From assembly GCA_029641185.1 (NCBI GenBank), contig JAPWGK010000026.1, forward strand, positions 372,001-436,000: a DNA stretch of 64,000 bases. Direction: 5' to 3'. A program made the position numbers and the translations under genes. Source of the stretch: Pseudofabraea citricarpa (taxonomy: Eukaryota > Ascomycota > Leotiomycetes > Helotiales > Dermateaceae). The notes below the pieces were generated by a model. That model did no database searches. It saw only the letters and a program-made list of their open reading frames with translations, and was not told the origin of the DNA. Shown here in pieces: positions 56,918 through 64,000 of this stretch (its first letter is position 1; each line of letters begins with the position of its first letter).

Positions 56918-57893
56918 ATGGCTCCATTTCCATCCCCAACCTCAAAGTGGCACACAAAAGCATACCCATCCATATCTCCCTCTCGTCCCGAGCTTTCTGC
57001 TAGAGGCAAAACCGTACTAGTAACAGGAGGAGGTTCTGGTATTGGCGCAGAGACGGCTCGTCACTTCGCTGAAGCAGGTGCCTCTCGGATTGCCCTTCTG
57101 GGCCGTAGGGAACAACCTCTCCTTGACACCAAAGCCTCTATCGAGCACAAGTTTCCCGACGTCAAAGTATTTGTGGCGCCGACTGATGTGACGAAGAAAA
57201 GCGACGTAGATACGGCATTTACAAAGTTTGTTGGAGACGGAAAAATCGACATTCTAGTCAGCAACGCTGCAATGGTTGGGCCTCAGGACGCTGTGAGGGA
57301 TGTGGATGTTGAGAAATTCCTTGATGCCATTCAGCAAAATCTTAGAGGATCGTTGTTGGTTGCGCAGGCATTCCTTCGCTATGCGTCGCCCGATGCAGTT
57401 GCCATCGATGTGTCTTCATCGGCTGCTCATTTCAATTTTGGTCCTGGCTGTGCTTCATATAGCGTCGCTAAGCTGGGCATCGTTCGACTTTGGGATTCCT
57501 TGGCCTTTGCGAACCCGGAAATCAGCGTTTTCCATCTCCAGCCGGGCATAGTGGACACCGCGATGAATCAGGAAACGGGAGGTGTTAAGGCTGCTGGCTT
57601 CGAGGATGATGGTATGTATAGTGGCGGTATACCGGGTACAGATTCATCGAGCTAACATGAACTTAGTTTCTCTGCCAGCAGGCTTCAATGTTTGGCTCGC
57701 AAGCCCTGAAGCACGCTTCTTGAAAGGCAAATTCCTGTGGGCAAACTGGGATGTAGATGAGCTCAAAGCCCAAGCCAAAGAAATTGAAGGTAGCACACAA
57801 CTCAACATTGGGCTTGGTGGATGGCCATTTGGGGATCCTGATTGGACTGCCGGTTGGTCCCTTCCGGTTACTGGCACTGCAGCAAGCACTTAG
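56918..57893 (+). CDS. Short-chain dehydrogenase/reductase (SDR)
   Basis: Two exons (56918-57611 and 57667-57893) encode 306 residues; the intron has GTATGT and CTTAG borders. Classical SDR features are present: TGGGSGIG cofactor loop (36-43), NAAM (116-119), a Ser in DVSSSAAH, and the YxxxK pair Tyr181/Lys185 in ASYSVAKLG. An arginine-rich LLGRREQP after beta-2 suggests NADPH. The PGIVDTAMNQE segment follows the active site. It is a soluble oxidoreductase on an alcohol or ketone. The shared promoter with the double-finger regulator and the nearby BVMO suggest a ketone or alcohol pathway. Confidence 0.9.
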
Positions 57894-58375
57894 CTATTGT
57901 TTGTGAATTTTAAAGGACTGTAGCCAATCACCTAAGATAATTAGTATCTACCCAGTTAGTATTAGGCGTCCTACTTACAATTACCGCAATAGATCCCACA
58001 GGCTATATATTACTGTTTTTACATCTCACATTGTCCAATTGTTAATTGCTATATTATCAATTAGTGAATCCTAACTATTTGATAAACATGAAAATTTAAC
58101 GAGTGTATGATTCAAAAATATAGGTCTACCTATCAAGAAGTATGTAGTTGTGGATCTCTTGTTAGATATCTAGCTAAGTATGTAAGTATCGTTTCTTTTG
58201 CATGTTGAGATAATGAATGTGAAAACATACCAAAGTCTTAGAGCATTTTGGTTTACTTTTGAGTTTGCCATCTGCCTCATAACACAATCCATTTGCATTC
58301 GGGATGCTTATACTTGATTGGTTCTTAAGACCACCAGGACCTCACTTTTAATAACATATTTAGTTACATTATTGA
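57894..58375. other. Convergent AT-rich spacer
   Basis: This is 482 bp between the 3' ends of the SDR gene and the next regulator. No gene is seen. Confidence 0.4.
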
Positions 58376-60223
58376 TCATAATTTCTTCCGAATCGAAAGA
58401 TATCCAGCTAGATATTCTAAGTAATCCTCATATTCACCTCCGATATCACATAAATCGTCCCCGGAGAGTTGACATACTGCGGGTCTGCTCTGGATATTAT
58501 CGGCTAAAGGCGTTAATTCTGCGCAGAGTTTCATGGGATCATAAGCTTCCCCCTGGCACGAAACGTCGCATGTGCTATGGCTTGTTTTGAACTTGCTTGC
58601 TAGTGATTCCGGCATCGGGATAGACATACTAAAGAGTGATGACCTATCATCTCCTGGTATGTAGAGACATTTGTGTGTAGACACCAAGGTTTCCCTGCCA
58701 GGAACTAATGATAGTTTCGATAGCATCCCTTCATCAATATTCCAACAAAGTTGTGCTTTTTCGACATACTCTTCGGCATCTCTTTTGAGATTCTCTTTGC
58801 CGAACCCTTTGTAGAGTTGATGATCAAAATTGAGGTCGAAGTCGTCTAGACATAACATTGGAGTTCTACAATCTTCCCTCCTGAGCCTAAAGGGTCCTGG
58901 TAAAGCAGTTTGATTCCCTAGTGAAAGGGTCCGCTCGCGTATAAAAGTTGCCCACCAACTTCTGCGCTGGAGTCTATTTCTTTCTGGTGTTGATTCCGTC
59001 GAGCAGGTATTGTGATTTAGCCCAAGGTCAAGCGATAGTGAAATTGCAAGATTGAGCCAGTGCTGGGCGTCTTCATTGACCATTGCGCAGACAGGGGGGC
59101 TATCATAGAGCGACATGAGTAGAAGAGAATGTATAGTTAAGAGAGGATCATTACATGTGTCGAATTTATAGAGAAGCTCCAAATGTTAGTGAGTATACAT
59201 AGAAATATCCGCCTAAAATAGCCGACTTACTCTGGCACGATTGAAGAAAATTATTTCTGCTATAGCCCGATTTTTATAACCATTCTTAATTAGATATTCC
59301 TCTCTGAGATGTTTAACCCCAGCAAACATCATTGCCTGAAATAGTAAAAGTGGGGTCTTTTGCAGTTTTGAATTTTCTCCACATTGATTCATTCCTTCAT
59401 TCTCAGCATCAGTCGTGCTTCTATGATTATTTATCAATAAAAGCTGCTTTAAATCTGCTACTGGCATCCTTCTATGGACATATTCAAGATATGACTCTAT
59501 CAAATGCCCCTGCATTGTTTTGCTTGGCAATGTGAGTGCATCGTGCGAGTGCAAGTAAGATAAATCGTCGAGGTCGACATGGGATGGAAAAGGTGTGAAG
59601 ACTTTGGATGTAGAATAACTAGGATGTTCATCTGATTTTGATGACGAGACATCAGTTGAAATATGAGTTGAAGTGAGGTGGAAATATGTTAGTGTTTGGT
59701 TTGCAGATACGTCGTCCAAATCACTGCAAGATCGAGCCTGGTATTGAGGCTTGAGCTTTATGATTTCGAGATCACATCGCAGTCGAGCTGAGCTCCCTTC
59801 TTGTTCGTCAATGGTTGTTTGGGTAATGGCATCTTCATATTTTTTCGGTGGAAGAGTGAGTTTTTCTCCCTTGCTAGGGGCTTTTGCTTTTCTGTATGAT
59901 GGTTAGATTGCTCCGTATCCCATGTGCTTTTGAAGGCATTATCTTTACTTCTTTCTATTTCTCTTCGCAGGAATGATACACTCGCTCTCAACATGCTTGC
60001 AATTTGAGCATGGTGTACCATGCACAGCAGCATTGCACCTGACTTTCCTAGCTCTACATGCTGAACATGCTTGGGATGATCTTTTTTTCCCTCGTGTTTT
60101 TGGTACCGTTCTCGGCGTCCTTTTTTTCGAGGGAATTGGTTCTGAAATTCCTTGCTCTGGACTCGATGGACCAAATAGTATTGCGGTAAGATCGATTTCG
60201 TTGATATCCTGCGGTGAGTCCAT
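58376..60223 (-). CDS. Zn2Cys6 transcription factor (CTF1-beta-like)
   Basis: Three exons (60223-59949, 59891-59231, 59176-58376) encode 578 residues. The N-terminal cluster is QACSACRARKVRCNAAVHGTPCSNC with Cys53, Cys56, Cys63, Cys72, Cys75 and Cys82, preceded by basic KTRGKKR. The middle homology region has LIESYLEYVHRRMPVADLKQ, LLLFQAMMFAGVKHLREEYL and QRRSWWATFIRERTLSLGNQTALPGPFRLRREDC, the pattern of regulators related to cutinase transcription factor 1 beta. Those are typically 700-900 residues, so the C terminus ending at YLSIRKKL may be shortened or lie in an exon I did not find. It is placed between SDR and BVMO. Confidence 0.8.
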
Positions 60224-60771
60224 GCTGCCTGGTAGTCGATTTCTTAGCACGTCCGATGCAATACTTGTGGAGGTATGTTTTCATGCAATATAGCTTCCTA
60301 AAAATCGTGAAGCATTCCATATTTGATCATCACCCAGAATTTGGTATATCAAGGTCGCCTTGACTTGGCGGAATAGGAATTCCAAATTTTACGGGATTCC
60401 TTTTCCGTAATGTGAAACCTAAACGTATCCACCGTAAGTTGGCAGCCTTTTCAATGTTGCTCATAAATCATCAAAACCATCTACTATCTTGTTTAATTTG
60501 ATGACGTTGGGGGTTCTACTTGATTCGTGCAACATAACTGCAACCACCGTTGGGACTGTGGTGGTCTTTAAGTGCCTGAGGACTGACACGTTCACTGTTG
60601 ATAAACATTTATTAATTATGATAAAAGACAACTCTCGAAAGAAAGTCCGGGAATTTGTTGTAGAATTTTACTTGATTCTTATATTTCAGACTTTCAATTT
60701 CTATAATACGGCTATCTTCGTTACTTAACCATCCATCAGGTCTAAATGTTACACCGCAAACCTCTTTCTGA
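60224..60771. other. Intergenic, regulator promoter
   Basis: No gene is seen. CGG/CCG triplets near 60369 and 60407 could belong to zinc-cluster sites but are not clearly paired. Confidence 0.35.
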
Positions 60772-62739
60772 CTATCGTCGTTGAGATTCCAATAACACAA
60801 CCGCTTTCTGCAAAATTTCATTCCTTCTCAAAACGATGCCTAACATGCCCAAGGCCACAATAGTGTACTTCGAGAACAAGGTCCTGAATATGCTTCCAAC
60901 TGCATTTTTCATGAACCACAAATTTGAACCCCCTGTTAGTTTGAAATCTTGGAAACGAGGAAAGAATGTTTCGCGCCAATAGGCTGAAGCATAACCGGGC
61001 CACGACGCAGAGTTTTTGCCTTGGGAGTTGATGTACCAGTTTGAGCAGCCAGCTGTGAAAACCGTTCCTTGAAGAAGCGCCTGTACTGTTTCCACAAAGT
61101 CCTCTTCGCATTCGGGTTTGACTTCGACTACAGAAGCACGACTGCTTAGAATTGGCTGAAACAAACTCTTGATGATGAAAGCCACTTGAGTCTCGGACGC
61201 AAAGAGGACAGAATTATGAGCCGGGAAGGTATTAGGACCAAAGCTGCCTCTGGTTAGCACCAATAGTAGAAACCAAGCAAATTAAAAATACGCACAGGAT
61301 CGCAAAGTTGGGGAAATTGTGTACATAGGTTCCCATGTATGCTTGCGCTCCCTTAGCATCCGCCCATTGAGATTCAAGAGTTCGCTCGCCCAAGCCGGTA
61401 ATTTGCATAGGTGTTAAAAAGTTGGAGACTTGAAATCCTGTGGCAAGTACAATCACATCAAAATCTTCATGCACACCAGTCTCACTAGTAATACCCGTTT
61501 CGTTGAATGACTTGATTCCCTCATTGACTAGATTCATATTGTCCTCGTGGAGAGCTTCCAGGTAGTTAGGGTTGAAGATTCGACGTTTGCACCCTAAAAT
61601 AGGAACAGTGAGTAGCTGGTTTTTATTATACATGGAGCGGATTCGTACCCAAAGGAAAATCTGGAACAATAAAGCCGTGATACTTCTTCGGGGCTGTGTC
61701 GTAGATGTACTGTCTTGCACTCTCTTCAGTAGCTTTTCGTAACTTTGCAGACTTTTCTCCTGGCATATATGTGTCAACCAGTGCGTCACTGGATGTGAAG
61801 AGCCGTAAACGGTGATAACGTTGCCATAAAGGAATATATCGGAAGCAAGATTTTTCAAACGCAGAAAATGATCGATTCGGCCGTTCGTGGTACCATTGCG
61901 AGCTTCTAGCGAATCTAGTAGCAAGGTTAGTACATGTACGGACTGTGCGAGGAAAGCCCTTACTGTTTGAGGTATTTAACTTTATGTACCACACTTGGAA
62001 CAACCTGTGCTGCACTACACCCATTACCGATGATAGCCATCCGCTTTCCTTCATAACTATATGTATGATCCCACCGGGCAGTATGAAATATCTTGCCTCG
62101 AAAGTTCTCCATCCCAGGAAATTTGATGTTTCGTGGTTCGGAAATGCCGCCAACAGCTGAGATGAAAATTGAAGCTTGTTTTGTGAATTTTTTGCCTGTT
62201 GCATCTTGAAACTGGACTTCCCATTTCTGGATTTTGGATATCCACTTAGCGCCGAGACACATAATTCCAAACTTCATATGGGGGCGTAATTTGAACTTGT
62301 CTACAGTGGATTCCATATCTACATCATACAATTCTGTCAGCAATTTTTCAGTATTTCAGATATTTGGAGGGTTGACGAACATTCCAAAATCTCAGGTTGA
62401 TCACATAGCTCTTTAGACCAATTTGGATTGAGATTGAAACTGAAGGAGTAAAGATGTGTAGGAATATCACATCCACTGAAAGCTCAGAATCATTATTTGA
62501 CTCCGCTATTTGGTGAGGACAGTGACATACCATCCCGGGTAAGTATTTGTTCTCCACGTTCCACCAGGGCCATCGAGCTTTTCATATATCTGAGACCATT
62601 TGTTAGCAAGGGAGATTTACTTCTATTGGGAGAAAATAGTTCGCTTTCGTACAGTAAAATCGTCATAACCAAGTTTGGTTTTCAGAGAATGAGCCATGGC
62701 AATTCCCGAAGGACCTGCACCAATGATGATTGCATTCAT
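60772..62739 (-). CDS. Baeyer-Villiger monooxygenase (class B flavoprotein)
   Basis: Seven exons (62739-62653, 62589-62531, 62475-62381, 62318-61964, 61914-61649, 61593-61296, 61249-60772) encode 545 residues with closing phases. Type I BVMOs insert oxygen next to a ketone to form an ester or lactone using FAD and NADPH. The FAD motif GAGPSG is at 7-12. GPGGTWRTNTYPGCGCDIP precedes the BVMO fingerprint FRGKIFHTARW (153-163), which fits F-x-G-x3-H-x3-W. The NADPH motif is GNGCSA near 178 and LATGFQ lies later. The C terminus is hydrophobic (YTIVALGMLGIVL), possibly a membrane association. Neighbouring SDR and regulators suggest oxidation of a cyclic or acyl ketone. Confidence 0.9.
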
Positions 62740-63746
62740 AACTGCTGTGGGCAATTGTTTTCCGGTAGAATTTTGCAAATGGGCTTTCGACGAAATAAAA
62801 TCGAATAATGCCAAAAACCAGTGGGCAGCGTCCAAATAAAAAGAACAAAAAGAGTTGCACAGACGTAATGAATCTTATGTACACGGCAGATTTATAGTTG
62901 AACTTGAATGACACCGCCTACTACCCATTTATTAGTAAACAGGCCACACAAGAGACTGGGGCATTTCTCGGAAATAAAGAATAATGTGTGGAGACCCGGC
63001 GGGGGATTGACTTGTGGTTCCCCATGCGGAACAGCTTCTCGGGAATGTACTTCCCCGGCTTTCTCAGGGAGTTACAACGAACCTGAGCTAGAAGAAATTA
63101 TGTTCATGTTTTGAATTAAAATAATTGATATAAACTAACCATTCGATTCATATCAAGTGAAGGCATCTTCAAGATTCTCAAGAGGAGGTCGATAGCCATG
63201 CGGCGTAACACGAAGAAGGCAGGATCTTATTTCATTGTGATGCGAACGTAGTTGTAAGCCTAATTCGCACATTCATTGCGAAGTGGGCAGCATAGCTACA
63301 GCCATATATGACGTGTGAGCTTTTAGGTAGTTTACTAACGGAATTCTATCTTGATAGTCATCTCCTTCCGTTCCCTAGTAGAAAATTTGGTTCTGTAGAC
63401 GATTTGGAGAGGCAATTTGCAGAGGCAATTTAGGGAGGCGATAGGACGCTTAGGTGGAATATTGGTATAGGGTAGCACAATTTATGCATGGCTTCCAAGA
63501 CACTGATCAGTACATTATTTAAGCTAGAGAATAATTACGCTTTTCCAAAACAGGTGCGTCGCAAATTGACCTTGCTTACTCTTCTGGCATGACTCGGGGC
63601 ACGCTACCCCAGAGCCAAGCTTAGCGGCGTGTGGGGAAGAACACTGAACCTTGCATCCATCTCCTCTACCTCATCACTTTTTGATCCCACCTGTATTCTA
63701 AATTGTACAAATTCCAAAAAGGACGTGATATATAAAGGAGCCTACA
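62740..63746. promoter_or_regulatory. Divergent BVMO-regulator promoter
   Basis: This 1 kb region between the BVMO and the last regulator holds no gene. A TATATAAA lies at 63729-63736, only about 11 bp before the chosen regulator ATG. Confidence 0.4.
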
Positions 63747-64000
63747 ATGCAAAAAGAATCCACAGCCTCGGGCGGGAACGCAAAGAAGCATGTTTCTACC
63801 GCATGTACCTGGTGTCGCCACCGAAAAGTGAAGGCAAGTAGGTCCTCAAGCAGCGATACGCAGGCAGAGGATAGTAATTCTAATTTGTCTTTTCTACGAA
63901 TTAGTGCGATGGTAAAACACCAGCGTGCTCAAATTGTATTTTGTATGAGCAGCAATGCGAATATAGCCACCATGACCGACGAAGGTATTCCTGTATATCC
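63747..64000 (+). CDS. Zn2Cys6 transcription factor, 5' part only
   Basis: Exon 1 (63747-63833) encodes 29 residues and exon 2 begins at 63905 and runs past the window edge. Joining them restores ACTWCRHRKVKCDGKTPACSNC, a perfect Cys-X2-Cys-X6-Cys-X6-Cys-X2-Cys start of a zinc cluster. The donor needed is GCAAGT, so this appears to be a GC-AG intron. The nearby GT donor four bases later gives a stop. The gene is divergent from the BVMO and is likely another member of this regulator-rich locus. The remainder cannot be judged. Confidence 0.7.
   Translation, partial: MQKESTASGGNAKKHVSTACTWCRHRKVKASRSSSSDTQAEDSNSNLSFLRISAMVKHQRAQIVFCMSSNANIATMTDEGIPVY

Noticed and set aside
1..64000. Search by eye for tRNA genes through B-box-like GGTTCRANYCC
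   Set aside because: The few partial matches lacked a properly spaced A box and foldable arms, so no tRNA is called.

Overview
The window is nuclear DNA of a filamentous ascomycete (Pezizomycotina). Coding exons are split by short GT-AG introns of about 45-130 nt, zinc-cluster regulators are abundant, and there is a HET-domain gene, an LPMO, an RTA1-type membrane protein and a secreted S41 peptidase. A leotiomycete or relative is plausible, but the class cannot be fixed from this sequence alone. I resolve 26 well-supported genes, including one cut by the right edge, plus three weak small candidates. Exon structures were built by hand from splice signals, reading-frame phase and family motifs.

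Left part (1-26 kb): a gene-free 2.7 kb leads into a secreted LPMO-like protein. A CoA-transferase family III gene and a carnitine/3-hydroxyacyl-CoA dehydrogenase-like gene follow, head to head, with a YWTD beta-propeller gene next to them, so this may be a small catabolic unit. Then come a short HET-domain gene, a 63-residue three-exon small protein, a UCH-type deubiquitinase, a small stress-protein-like gene and a BCS1-like AAA ATPase. Two uncharacterised fungal proteins are arranged head to head, and a secreted S41-family peptidase closes this part.

Middle part (28-43 kb): Zn2Cys6 regulator, MFS transporter, phenylalanine ammonia-lyase (PAL), epoxide-hydrolase-like enzyme, RTA1-like membrane protein and a secreted GMC (aryl-alcohol-oxidase-like) flavoenzyme lie side by side. 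Regulator, transporter, committed enzyme and tailoring enzymes suggest a compact aromatic (cinnamate-derived) metabolic cluster without a PKS or NRPS. The transporter and PAL share a 1.8 kb divergent promoter holding CGG/CCG palindromes typical of zinc-cluster operators.

Right part (43-64 kb): an AT-rich stretch carries a MITE-like element (31-bp terminal inverted repeats flanked by TA) and an older partial copy. Then come a large regulator with an internal Zn2Cys6 motif, two uncharacterised genes, a GFA-domain protein, a C2H2/Zn2Cys6 double-finger regulator divergent from an SDR, a further Zn2Cys6 regulator, a Baeyer-Villiger monooxygenase and the start of another Zn2Cys6 regulator. The double-finger regulator and SDR share a promoter with two copies of a CCG-N5-CGG site and an identical 3' flank. 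SDR, BVMO and three regulators within 10 kb suggest a second oxidative pathway cluster.
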